A DNA stretch of 64,000 bases, from positions 1-64,000 of the forward strand of contig DASPUC010000020.1 in NCBI GenBank assembly GCA_035623075.1, given 5' to 3'. Positions within the stretch are counted from its first letter, which is position 1. Every line of letters starts with the position of its first letter. Source of the DNA: Nitrospiraceae bacterium (lineage in GTDB: Bacteria > Nitrospirota > Nitrospiria > Nitrospirales > Nitrospiraceae). Both the position numbers and the translations under genes were made by a program. Below, piece by piece: positions 8,356 to 16,390 of this stretch. Under the pieces are notes generated by a model. The model did not search any database, was not told the origin of the DNA, and saw nothing but the letters and a program-made list of their open reading frames with translations.

Positions 8356-10686
8356 GTGAAGGAGCTAGTGCATGCGTTCGGTCCCGGGTGGCTCCTGGTC
8401 GTGATGACGACAGTCTGCATGATCGGATTTGTACTTCACGCGGGGGCACAGCAAACCGGCACGACCGTCAAATCGATTGAGATTCGCGGGAATAAACGGA
8501 TCGAATTGCCGGCGATCACCGGGCGACTGACGCTCAAAGCGGGGGATCTCTACACGCCGGAACGCGTCCGCGGGCAGATCAAAATCCTGTACGACATGGG
8601 CTATTTTGAAGACGTGCAGGTGGAAACCGAATCCGTGCCCGGCGGCATGGCGGTCACGTTTCTGGTCCATGAAAAACCCTTCATCACGGAAATCGTGTTC
8701 GACGGAAATGAGGAGTTGAGCGACGAGAAGTTGAAAGAAAAGATTACCATCAAGAGCCAATCGTTTCTGGATCAGCAGCAGGCGAAAGAGAGCGCTGAAA
8801 AAATCCGTCTCGCGTACCAGGAAGACGGATACTATGACGCACGGGTGATTCCCATCGTTCAGACTCTGGACGAGGATCGGAAGCGACTCACGTTCTTCGT
8901 GAAAGAGAACGATAAAGCTCGGATTAAGACCGTGACGTTCGACGGATTGCATTCCGCGACGAAAGAAGAAATGTTCAAGGTGACGGCAACGCGCGAATGG
9001 ATTCCGTGGTACGGGCTTTTTACTCAGCTCAAGTTGCCGTCGTTCGTGTCCGATGCCGGTATTCTGAAGCGGGAGGAGTTGACGAATGACGTCGAGCGGG
9101 TCCGCGAGGTGCTGCTGAACAAGGGGTTCCTGAACGCGCAGATCGGCCTCCCCTCGGTCGAACTCAGCGAGGATAAGAAATGGTTCTCCGTCAGATTTGC
9201 CATTTCGGAGGGCGAACCCTTCACCGTGTCCGAGGTCGGTTTTCGCGGGAACACGGTCTTTGAAGTGCCGGACTTGCGCGATGGGTTGAGCATTAAAGAG
9301 GGTGAAATTTTTCAGCGGGTCAAGATCCGCGATGAAATCACGCGCATTACCGATCTCTACGGAGCCAAAGGCTATGCATTCGCAGAGGTAGTTCCCAACG
9401 TCAACCAGAACGCCGAAGAACGGACCGCCAGCATCATCTTTAATATTAAGGAAGGGGAGATGATGCGGATCCGTCAAATCAACATCAACGGTAACGACAA
9501 GACGAAGGACAACGTCATTCGGCGTGAAATACGTGTCGATGAGCAGGACGTGATCGACACGCCATCGCTCAAACGGAGCTTTCAGCGACTCAACAACCTG
9601 AATTTCTTCGAGACGGTGGAAATCCTTCCGCAGCAGGTGGAGCCCGACAAGGTGGATCTCAACGTGCGCGTCAAGGAAAAGGCGACTGGACAGTTCAGCA
9701 TCGGCGGCGGGTTCAGCACCCTCGACAAATTGATGGCGATCGCCGACATCACGGAAGGAAATCTTGGCGGGAACGGCTACCTCGGGCGTATCCGAGGTCA
9801 GTTGGGTCAGCAGCGGACGTTGGGTTTGATTACGTTCCGCAATCCCTATCTGAACGACTCGTTAACTTCGATGCAGATCGACGTCTACAAAAGTAATACC
9901 AACTACAACACCTATTACGAGAAGAAGTTCGGTGCGAGCCTTACCTTTGGCCGCTGGCTCTCGGAGTATGTGTCGGGCAGCATTAGTCTCGTGGCGGAGG
10001 AGTTGGACTACCAAGATCCGAACAACTACTGCCTTAGTACTGTTACTTTTAATAATTTTGTCTGCCGGCAGCTGGGATATCAGACTACGACCGGATTCCG
10101 CACCTCGGTGTTTCGCGATACCCGGGATTATTACCTGGATCCCCGAAGGGGAACGAGGATCGGCGGAGGTGTCGATTACGGCACGCCATATCTTGGTGGG
10201 ACGAACAATTTTTACAAATACTACTTTGATGCAATCAAGTATACTCCCCTCCCGTACGACACGCGGTTTTCGCTGCGAGTAAGATACGGGGATGCGGAAG
10301 GCATTAAGGATAAGCCTGTTCCTCTCACCGAGCTCTTTTTTGTCGGAGGCATCAATACCATGCGCGGATTCGCATTCGGTCGAGCCGGACCGGTCAATCC
10401 GACCACATACTCCCTGCTCGGGGCGAACAAACAGCTGATCTTCAATAACGATTTCATCTTCACGATTTCGTCGGAGGCGAAGCTCAACGGAGTGATTTTC
10501 TTCGACTATGGCAAAGGGTTTGCCCAGGATGAGTCGGTCACGCTCAATTTGCGAAAAGCGGCCGGTATCGAAGGACGATGGATCTCTCCCTTCGGTCCGC
10601 TGCGGGTAGCCTACGGTATCAATCTGGAGCCGCGCACCGGTGAGCGAAAAGGCGTCTTCGAGTTCACGATGGGACAGATGTTCTAA
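8356..10686 (+). CDS. bamA: Outer membrane protein assembly factor BamA
   Basis: Core beta-barrel component of the BAM complex that inserts proteins into the outer membrane. After a signal peptide (WLLVVMTTVCMIGFVLHAGAQ) come five POTRA repeats, beginning at VKSIEIRGNKR, and a C-terminal 16-stranded barrel of about 380 residues that contains the conserved lid-loop region FFVGGINTMRGF and ends FTMGQMF with the terminal aromatic. The frame is open back to 8149, but that extension has no signal sequence. The GTG at 8356 has GGAG 11 bases upstream; a GTG at 8368 with AAGGAG is an alternative. This gives about 776 residues. It is the first gene of the envelope operon. Confidence 0.95.
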   Translation: MKELVHAFGPGWLLVVMTTVCMIGFVLHAGAQQTGTTVKSIEIRGNKRIELPAITGRLTLKAGDLYTPERVRGQIKILYDMGYFEDVQVETESVPGGMAVTFLVHEKPFITEIVFDGNEELSDEKLKEKITIKSQSFLDQQQAKESAEKIRLAYQEDGYYDARVIPIVQTLDEDRKRLTFFVKENDKARIKTVTFDGLHSATKEEMFKVTATREWIPWYGLFTQLKLPSFVSDAGILKREELTNDVERVREVLLNKGFLNAQIGLPSVELSEDKKWFSVRFAISEGEPFTVSEVGFRGNTVFEVPDLRDGLSIKEGEIFQRVKIRDEITRITDLYGAKGYAFAEVVPNVNQNAEERTASIIFNIKEGEMMRIRQININGNDKTKDNVIRREIRVDEQDVIDTPSLKRSFQRLNNLNFFETVEILPQQVEPDKVDLNVRVKEKATGQFSIGGGFSTLDKLMAIADITEGNLGGNGYLGRIRGQLGQQRTLGLITFRNPYLNDSLTSMQIDVYKSNTNYNTYYEKKFGASLTFGRWLSEYVSGSISLVAEELDYQDPNNYCLSTVTFNNFVCRQLGYQTTTGFRTSVFRDTRDYYLDPRRGTRIGGGVDYGTPYLGGTNNFYKYYFDAIKYTPLPYDTRFSLRVRYGDAEGIKDKPVPLTELFFVGGINTMRGFAFGRAGPVNPTTYSLLGANKQLIFNNDFIFTISSEAKLNGVIFFDYGKGFAQDESVTLNLRKAAGIEGRWISPFGPLRVAYGINLEPRTGERKGVFEFTMGQMF

Positions 10687-10687
10687 G

Positions 10688-11281
10688 ATGACGAAGGAGT
10701 TGACACTCGTGGAGTGCAGAGACTTGTGGCAACGCAACAAGGGGATCGCGACAGGATTCGCGACCGGTTGTCTCCTGGCGTTCTGGCTATTGACCCTGCC
10801 TGGATGTGCCGGTACTGGGCCACGCATTGAAGGAAAGATCGGTGTGGTCGACCCCGGAAGAGCGTTTAACGATACCACTGCGGGGAAAAGGGTGAAGGAT
10901 ACCTTGGCGGCCTTTTCGAAAAATCGGCAGGCCCTCATCGAGCTGGAGGAGAAAGAGCTCCGCCGCATGGAGGAGGACTTCGTCAAACAGGCCAGTGTGC
11001 TGAGTCCGACGGCGAAGAAAGAACGAGAGGATCAGTTTCGTCGGCGGATGGGCGAATACGAACGTAAGGTCAGTGAACTGAACCGTGAAGTACAGGAGAA
11101 ACAGAAAGACGTGCTGGACGGATTTCGCGACAAGCTGGAGCTCGTTGTCGGGAGGGTCTCCAAACGGCTTGGTCTACAGGTGGTGATCGACAAGGGGAAG
11201 GGCGGACCGACCCTTTACAACGATGAGACGATCGACATTACGGGGCAGGTACTCGAAGAATTCAACCGCGAGTATCCGTGA
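10688..11281 (+). CDS. OmpH/Skp-family periplasmic chaperone, predicted lipoprotein
   Basis: A 197-residue protein one base after the bamA stop. A hydrophobic segment ends in the lipobox L-P-G-C near residue 38, so it should be lipid-anchored, unlike soluble Skp. The mature part starts with the beta strand IGVVDPGRAF and continues as a long coiled-coil rich in E, K and R, then the C-terminal strand LQVVIDKGKGG, which is the Skp layout. Skp binds unfolded outer-membrane proteins and hands them to BamA. The ATG at 10688 is preferred because earlier codons of the frame lie inside bamA. Confidence 0.85.
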   Translation: MTKELTLVECRDLWQRNKGIATGFATGCLLAFWLLTLPGCAGTGPRIEGKIGVVDPGRAFNDTTAGKRVKDTLAAFSKNRQALIELEEKELRRMEEDFVKQASVLSPTAKKEREDQFRRRMGEYERKVSELNREVQEKQKDVLDGFRDKLELVVGRVSKRLGLQVVIDKGKGGPTLYNDETIDITGQVLEEFNREYP

Positions 11282-11325
11282 TGGAGAGCCGGCTCGGGGG
11301 CATGAAGTTGAAGGAGGGAGTGACT

Positions 11326-11865
11326 ATGAAGGGGCGACGGCTGGGAGGTTGGTTGCTGGGTGTCATTGGATGGTGGCTGGTGATTATGTCGCAGGCGGTC
11401 GCGGCCGAGGCCATCAGGGTTGCGATCATCGATCAACAGCTTGTGATCGAAAAATCGAAAGCCGGCAAACGTGCGTTGGAAGAGCTCAAGTCCTACGCCT
11501 CGACCAGGCAGAAAATCATCAATGCCGACGATCAGGAGTTGAAAGAACTAGAACAGTCGATACAGGACAGCAAGCTGAGCGACGCCGCCAAGCAGGAAAA
11601 GCAGGGCCAGTTTCAAGCCAAGCTGGAAGCCTATCAACGCCGGTTGGCCGACTTTAACCGCGAGATTCAACAGAAACAGCGCGAGATGGTCGCCGAATAC
11701 GCGAAGAAGGTGAGTGATGCGGCGCAGGTCGTCTCCCAACGGGAGGGATACACCGCCATCATCGATCGCGGAAACGACGCCATGATCAGGATCGTGATCT
11801 ATCACCAGCCGGGCCTCGATATTACAGAGCAAGTGATCAAGGAGTTCGATCGACAGAACAAGTAG
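11326..11865 (+). CDS. OmpH/Skp-family periplasmic chaperone, secreted form
   Basis: A 179-residue protein with a cleavable signal peptide (core WLLGVIGWWLVIM, cleavage after AVAAEA), then IRVAIIDQQLV, a long helical hairpin and the closing strand YTAIIDRGND. It is paralogous to the gene just upstream but has no lipobox. The ATG at 11326 is chosen because AAGGAGGGAG lies directly before it; earlier starts at 11278 and 11302 are possible. The pair suggests one membrane-tethered and one soluble chaperone working with BamA. Confidence 0.85.
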   Translation: MKGRRLGGWLLGVIGWWLVIMSQAVAAEAIRVAIIDQQLVIEKSKAGKRALEELKSYASTRQKIINADDQELKELEQSIQDSKLSDAAKQEKQGQFQAKLEAYQRRLADFNREIQQKQREMVAEYAKKVSDAAQVVSQREGYTAIIDRGNDAMIRIVIYHQPGLDITEQVIKEFDRQNK

Positions 11866-11877
11866 GGCTACGGTCCC

Positions 11878-11956
11878 TTTGGTCTATCTGGTTTATCCGG
11901 TTTGTTTGGTTGTCTGGAGTGGCCTTATCGGTTGCTCACGAAACTAACCAAGCAAG
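11878..11956. repeat. 9-bp degenerate repeat array (locus A), intergenic
   Basis: On the minus strand 11881-11917 reads as about four nonamers of the type CCARAYAAA. A shorter arm in the opposite sense (AAACTAACCAAGCAAG) lies at 11941-11956, so the region can fold as an imperfect hairpin. The same unit recurs at 19134-19228, 27775-27848 and 28219-28275. It fills the ompH-fabZ gap, where lpxD is often found. Confidence 0.6.
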
Positions 11957-12001
11957 CTGATCACACCGTGTTGAACTGATTCATGTGAGGAGGCGTTGTC
12001 G

Positions 12002-12460
12002 ATGGCTGTGATGGAGCAGGCAGAAATCCAATCGCTCTTGCCGCACCGGTTTCCGTTTTTGCTGGTCGATCGAATCCACGAGTTGGACCCCGATCGGCGC
12101 ATTGTGGGCATGAAGAACGTCACGATCAATGAGCCGTTCTTTCAAGGCCATTTCCCGGGGCGTCCAGTGATGCCGGGAGTCTTGATCATTGAAGCGATGG
12201 CCCAGGTCGGTGGGATTCTCGCATTCAAATCACTCGGGAACGTGGCCCGGCCGGTGGTGTATTTGACGGGGGTCGACAACGCGAAATTTCGCAGGCCGGT
12301 GGTTCCCGGCGACCAGATTCGGTTTGAAATCGACCTCGTCAAAAAACGTGTCCCATTTTGGAAGATGCAGGGAAAGGCATTTGTCGGCACGGAGCTGGTG
12401 TGCGAAGCGGGCATCACGGCTATGGTGACGGAGGAGAAGGCTGGTGACGTGAATCGTTAA
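12002..12460 (+). CDS. fabZ: 3-hydroxyacyl-ACP dehydratase FabZ
   Basis: A 152-residue hot-dog-fold dehydratase of fatty acid synthesis. The catalytic histidine is in the motif FFQGHFPGRPVMPGV, with the partner glutamate in IEAMAQ. The N-terminal LLPHRFPFLLVDR is typical. The ATG at 12002 has GAGGAGG 8 bases upstream; a TTG at 11996 is too close to that site. It competes with LpxA for 3-hydroxyacyl-ACP, which explains their common pairing. Confidence 0.95.
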   Translation: MAVMEQAEIQSLLPHRFPFLLVDRIHELDPDRRIVGMKNVTINEPFFQGHFPGRPVMPGVLIIEAMAQVGGILAFKSLGNVARPVVYLTGVDNAKFRRPVVPGDQIRFEIDLVKKRVPFWKMQGKAFVGTELVCEAGITAMVTEEKAGDVNR

Positions 12461-12543
12461 ACGTAAATCGTGAAGAGAAAGTACACGACACATCGGCGAC
12501 CGTCGAATAATGAATAATGATTAACGTGAACGGGAGGTATCGA

Positions 12544-13353
12544 GTGCAGATTCATCCGAGTGCCATCGTGCATCCGAAGGCGGAATTAGCCGCCGACGTG
12601 GTCGTGGGACCGTTTTGTCACGTCGGCGAGCACGTCAAGATCGGGAAGGGAACGAGGCTGATCTCTCACGTGAGTCTGGATGGATGGACGGAGATCGGAG
12701 AACGCTGCGAAATCTATCCTTTTGCGTCGATCGGGGGACCGCCGCAGCATTTGGGTTATAAGGGCGAACCGACCAAGGTTGTGATCGGCGACGACAATAT
12801 CTTCCGCGAATATGTCACGGTCAACCGAGGGACGATACAGGGAGGCGGTGTGACCTCCGTCGGAAACAAGAATTTTTTGATGGCCTATGTCCATGTGGCT
12901 CACGACTGTCGGCTCGGCAATCATCTCATCATGGCGAACGCGGCCAGTTTGGCAGGGCATATCACGATCGGAGATCACGCTATAATCGGAGGCCTGAGCG
13001 GGATTCACCAATACGTCCGCGTCGGTGCCTATTCGATGGTCGGCGGTTGTTGTGCCCTCGGGCAGGATCTCCCTCCTTATATGCGTGCGGCCGGAGGGTA
13101 CCGTGCACGGATGTACGGCCTGAATTCTGTTGGATTGCGCCGGCACGGGTTTTCTCCCGATCGTGTAGCAGTCTTGAAACGGGCGTACGATCTGCTCTTC
13201 CGCTCGGGGCACCGGACAGCGGAAGCCGCAAAATTGGCAAGGGTGGAATTCGTCGATCAACCCGACGTCATGACAGTCGTCGCGTTCATGGAGGGTACCA
13301 AGCGCGGAATCTGCCGGTCCGTCGAGCGTGATCGGGAGGATGAGGAGGATTAA
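12544..13353 (+). CDS. lpxA: UDP-N-acetylglucosamine O-acyltransferase LpxA
   Basis: A 269-residue left-handed beta-helix acyltransferase that starts lipid A synthesis by adding a 3-hydroxyacyl chain from ACP to UDP-GlcNAc. Hexapeptide repeats run through about the first 185 residues and the catalytic histidine is in VHVAHDC. The C-terminal helical domain follows (LNSVGLRRHGFS). I prefer the GTG at 12544 with GGGAGG six bases upstream; the frame also allows an ATG at 12517. Confidence 0.95.
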   Translation: MQIHPSAIVHPKAELAADVVVGPFCHVGEHVKIGKGTRLISHVSLDGWTEIGERCEIYPFASIGGPPQHLGYKGEPTKVVIGDDNIFREYVTVNRGTIQGGGVTSVGNKNFLMAYVHVAHDCRLGNHLIMANAASLAGHITIGDHAIIGGLSGIHQYVRVGAYSMVGGCCALGQDLPPYMRAAGGYRARMYGLNSVGLRRHGFSPDRVAVLKRAYDLLFRSGHRTAEAAKLARVEFVDQPDVMTVVAFMEGTKRGICRSVERDREDEED

Positions 13354-13358
13354 GCGGG

Positions 13359-14210
13359 GTGTCTCGACCGCCTTACGCGAACAGCGGGCAACGCATCGGG
13401 CTCATCGCCGGCAACGGCCGGTTTCCCATCATCTTCGCCACCAACGCCAGACAACTCGGCTATCATGTGTCGGCGGTCGCCCATGAAGGCGAAACCGAGC
13501 CGGAGCTGGCCAATCACGTCGATCGGATTCAGTGGATCAAGATCGGCCAACTCAACAAACTCATTCAAGCCTTCAAGGAGGACGACATCAGCCAGGCCGT
13601 CATGTTGGGCGGTATCAAGAAGACGCACGTCTTTACGACGGTGCGGCCGGATTTTCGAGCACTGGCACTGGCTGCCAAGCTGGCGTTGTGGAAAGACGAT
13701 GACATCCTTCGCGAGATTGCCGCCGAATTGGAACGGGAAGGGATCACGATCCGCGAGTCCACGTTCGGCCTTCAAGGGATCTTGGTCGAAGAAGGAACCT
13801 TGACCAGGAAAGGCCCCACGAAGAAGGAATGGGACGACATTCGTTACGGGTGGGAAGTCGCTCACGAGATCGGACGCCTCGACATCGGGCAATGTGTGGT
13901 GATCAAGGACCGTGTCGTGGTGGCGGTTGAAGCGGTGGAAGGTACCGATGCAGCCATCAAGCGCGGCGGAGAACTAGCACAGGATGGAGCGGTGGTCGTC
14001 AAACGTTCCAAGCCACAACAGGATTTACGCTTTGATCTTCCCGCCGTCGGGCCGCGTACGATCGAGGTGATGCAGTCGGTCAAGGCGTCGGTGCTGGCGC
14101 TGGAGGCGGGCAAGACCGTGCTATTGGATCGTGAGGTCATGCTCGAGAAAGCGCGCCAGGCCGGTATCACCGTCATCGGGATCGCATCGCTCGACGCGAG
14201 TCCCGAGTGA
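13359..14210 (+). CDS. lpxI: UDP-2,3-diacylglucosamine pyrophosphatase LpxI
   Basis: A 283-residue LpxI-family (DUF1009) protein, the alternative to LpxH. It releases UMP from UDP-2,3-diacylglucosamine to give lipid X. Visible features are the N-terminal GLIAGNGRFPI, a central MLGGIKK segment and the C-terminal domain with EGTDAAIKRGGEL, ending in ITVIGIA. The GTG start at 13359 has GAGGAGGA nine bases upstream. It lies 5 bases after lpxA, which supports the pathway role. Confidence 0.93.
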   Translation: MSRPPYANSGQRIGLIAGNGRFPIIFATNARQLGYHVSAVAHEGETEPELANHVDRIQWIKIGQLNKLIQAFKEDDISQAVMLGGIKKTHVFTTVRPDFRALALAAKLALWKDDDILREIAAELEREGITIRESTFGLQGILVEEGTLTRKGPTKKEWDDIRYGWEVAHEIGRLDIGQCVVIKDRVVVAVEAVEGTDAAIKRGGELAQDGAVVVKRSKPQQDLRFDLPAVGPRTIEVMQSVKASVLALEAGKTVLLDREVMLEKARQAGITVIGIASLDASPE

Positions 14211-14220
14211 GCGACCGAAT

Positions 14221-15222
14221 ATGACACCGTTACGAGCGGGCGTCGTCGGAATCGGCCATCTGGGCCAGCATCATGCGCGTCTTTATGCGTCGCTTCCCGG
14301 GTCCCAACTGATCGGAGTGGTCGATCAGTTGCCGGAACGAGCGCAGGTGGTCGCGGAGCGCCACGGCGTGCGTCTGTTCCGGAACCTCGAGGAATTGTTG
14401 CCTCAGGTTGACCTCGTGAGCATCGCGGTTCCCACCTCGGCACATTATGAAGTGGCACGCCGGTGTCTGCTGGCGGGAAAACATGTGTTGGTCGAAAAGC
14501 CGCTCGCCGTGATGCCCAAAGAAGCCCGCGAGCTCGTGGAACTCGCGAAGGGGCGCAGCTGCCGACTGCAAGTCGGGCATAGCGAACGATTCAATCCTGT
14601 GATGCAGGTGATGCGGCCGCACATCGGGCGGCCGGTCTTCATCGAATGCCATCGTCTCAGCTCGTTCAGTGAGCGGGGGACGGACGTCGACGTAGTGCTG
14701 GATTTGATGATTCACGACCTGGATCTCGTCCTGTCCTTCGATCCCGGGCCGGTCGAAGAAATTCGCGCGGCCGGGGTGGCGGTGCTGTCGGCCTCCGTCG
14801 ACATCGCCAATGCGCGCATCCAGTTCGGGAGCGGCTGCGTCGCCAATTTTACCGCGAGCCGGGTCTCAACCAATAAAATGCGCCGCCTGCGGGTGTTTCA
14901 GCCGGATCAGTATCTCTCGCTGGACTTTCAAACACGTCAGGGGATGATTTGCAGGCGCCAGACGAAGGCTGGCGAGCGTCCGACCGTGGTCATCGAACAA
15001 GTGCAAGGCGGGGACGAAGAGCCGTTGAAACTCCAGCTCGAATCGTTCCTGGACGCCGTTCGGACAGGGAAGAAGCCGGTGATCTCCGGCGAGGACGGAG
15101 CGGCCGCTGTCGACGTAGCGCACGATGTGTTGCAGGCGATCGCGACCTTTGCCTCACGTCATGGAAATCCGGATCGAACTTTGGGATCTGCAGACGACGC
15201 CAACCCTTCCGGTCGAAGATGA
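14221..15222 (+). CDS. Gfo/Idh/MocA-family oxidoreductase in the lipid A operon
   Basis: A 333-residue NAD(P)-binding oxidoreductase: Rossmann motif GVVGIGHLGQHHARLY at the N terminus, the conserved EKPLAV segment near residue 95, and a C-terminal alpha/beta domain with the catalytic-type HDLDL region. In other bacteria a gene of this family lies between lpxI and lpxB. By analogy with GnnA it might oxidise the 3-position of UDP-GlcNAc before amination for N-linked lipid A, but no GnnB-type aminotransferase is adjacent, so its substrate is open. It starts 10 bases after lpxI. Confidence 0.85.
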   Translation: MTPLRAGVVGIGHLGQHHARLYASLPGSQLIGVVDQLPERAQVVAERHGVRLFRNLEELLPQVDLVSIAVPTSAHYEVARRCLLAGKHVLVEKPLAVMPKEARELVELAKGRSCRLQVGHSERFNPVMQVMRPHIGRPVFIECHRLSSFSERGTDVDVVLDLMIHDLDLVLSFDPGPVEEIRAAGVAVLSASVDIANARIQFGSGCVANFTASRVSTNKMRRLRVFQPDQYLSLDFQTRQGMICRRQTKAGERPTVVIEQVQGGDEEPLKLQLESFLDAVRTGKKPVISGEDGAAAVDVAHDVLQAIATFASRHGNPDRTLGSADDANPSGRR

Positions 15223-15259
15223 ATCCGCTGGAGCTGATCACGGCGAGGCCGTTGCCCTT

Positions 15260-16390
15260 ATGCCACGAATCCTGATTGTGACGGGCGAAGCCAGCGGAGA
15301 CCTTCACGGGGCCAATTTGGCGAAAGCGATTATGGCGATGAATTCGACGGCGGAACTCGTCGGCGTCGGGGGGGCTGCGATGCGGGCTGCCGGTGTGGCC
15401 CTAGTCCCGGGGGTTCCGCAGCTGGACTTGGTGGGTCTCATCGGGGTTTCGGCCTTGGGCGCCGTTCTCCGGCGCATTCGCGCGATCAGGACGGTGCTCA
15501 AATCGCAGCCATGGGATCTCGTGGTGTTGATCGACAACCCGGGACTCAATTTTCACTTCGCCCGGGTGGCCAAGGCCGCCGGTCACCGGGTACTCTATTA
15601 TATTGCGCCGCAAATCTGGGCCTGGCGGCCTCGCCGGATAAAGTGGATACAGCGACGTGTCGATCATGTCGTGGTCATTCTCCCGTTCGAGCACGACCTG
15701 TATCGCCGGGCGGGAGTCCGTTGTACCTTCGTCGGCCATCCGCTGCTCGATGCGGTGGCGCCTCAGTACGATCGAGCTGCGCTCCGGACAAAGTTCGGGC
15801 TGCATGAGGCCGGCCCTGTCGTCGGATTGCTTCCGGGAAGTCGGGCCGGTGAAGTCAGAAGCTTGCTCCCGGTTCTGCTGGATTCGGCACAGCGACTCAT
15901 GGCGGCGAACCCGAAAACACAATTTCTCCTGGCACAGGCCTCGTCGATTGACGATAATCTGCTCCAGATGCATCTTCGTCACAGCCCCGTGCCGGTGCAG
16001 GTTGCATCCGATCAGGCGAGCGAGGTGATGGCCGCTTCTGATGTGCTCCTCGTGGCCTCGGGTACTGCGACTCTGCAAGCAGCTGTGGTGGGGACTCCGA
16101 TGGTCCTGCTGTACAAAGTTCCGTGGCTGACGTACTGGCTTGGTCGCCTGCTGATTACGGTGCAGTGGATCGGATTGGTGAACCTTGTAGCTGGCCGGTC
16201 CGTCGTTCGGGAATTCATTCAGAGTGAGGCGACGGCCGAACGTATCACGGAGGAGGCGCTTCGTCTCTTGCGGGATCGGGCGGTCTATGATGAGATGAAG
16301 CGGGGATTGCGGGAGGTCCGAGAATCACTCGGAGAGCCGGGCGCGTCACATCGAACGGCGCAGGTGGTGTTGGCAGAATGTCGAGCGTAG
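15260..16390 (+). CDS. lpxB: Lipid-A-disaccharide synthase LpxB
   Basis: A 376-residue GT19 glycosyltransferase joining lipid X and UDP-diacylglucosamine. Hallmarks are the N-terminal TGEASGDLHGA, IDNPGLNFHFA, YYIAPQIWAWRPRR and the C-terminal domain with LLPGSRAGEV and VASGTATLQAA. The ATG at 15260 is fixed by the conserved N terminus; the open frame upstream overlaps the oxidoreductase gene. Its end overlaps msbA by 13 bases. Confidence 0.95.
   Translation: MPRILIVTGEASGDLHGANLAKAIMAMNSTAELVGVGGAAMRAAGVALVPGVPQLDLVGLIGVSALGAVLRRIRAIRTVLKSQPWDLVVLIDNPGLNFHFARVAKAAGHRVLYYIAPQIWAWRPRRIKWIQRRVDHVVVILPFEHDLYRRAGVRCTFVGHPLLDAVAPQYDRAALRTKFGLHEAGPVVGLLPGSRAGEVRSLLPVLLDSAQRLMAANPKTQFLLAQASSIDDNLLQMHLRHSPVPVQVASDQASEVMAASDVLLVASGTATLQAAVVGTPMVLLYKVPWLTYWLGRLLITVQWIGLVNLVAGRSVVREFIQSEATAERITEEALRLLRDRAVYDEMKRGLREVRESLGEPGASHRTAQVVLAECRA

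Noticed and set aside
8365-9477. Long open frame antisense to bamA
   Set aside because: It is a shadow of bamA codon use and shows no family motif; the same holds for 9862-10986 and 1604-2422.
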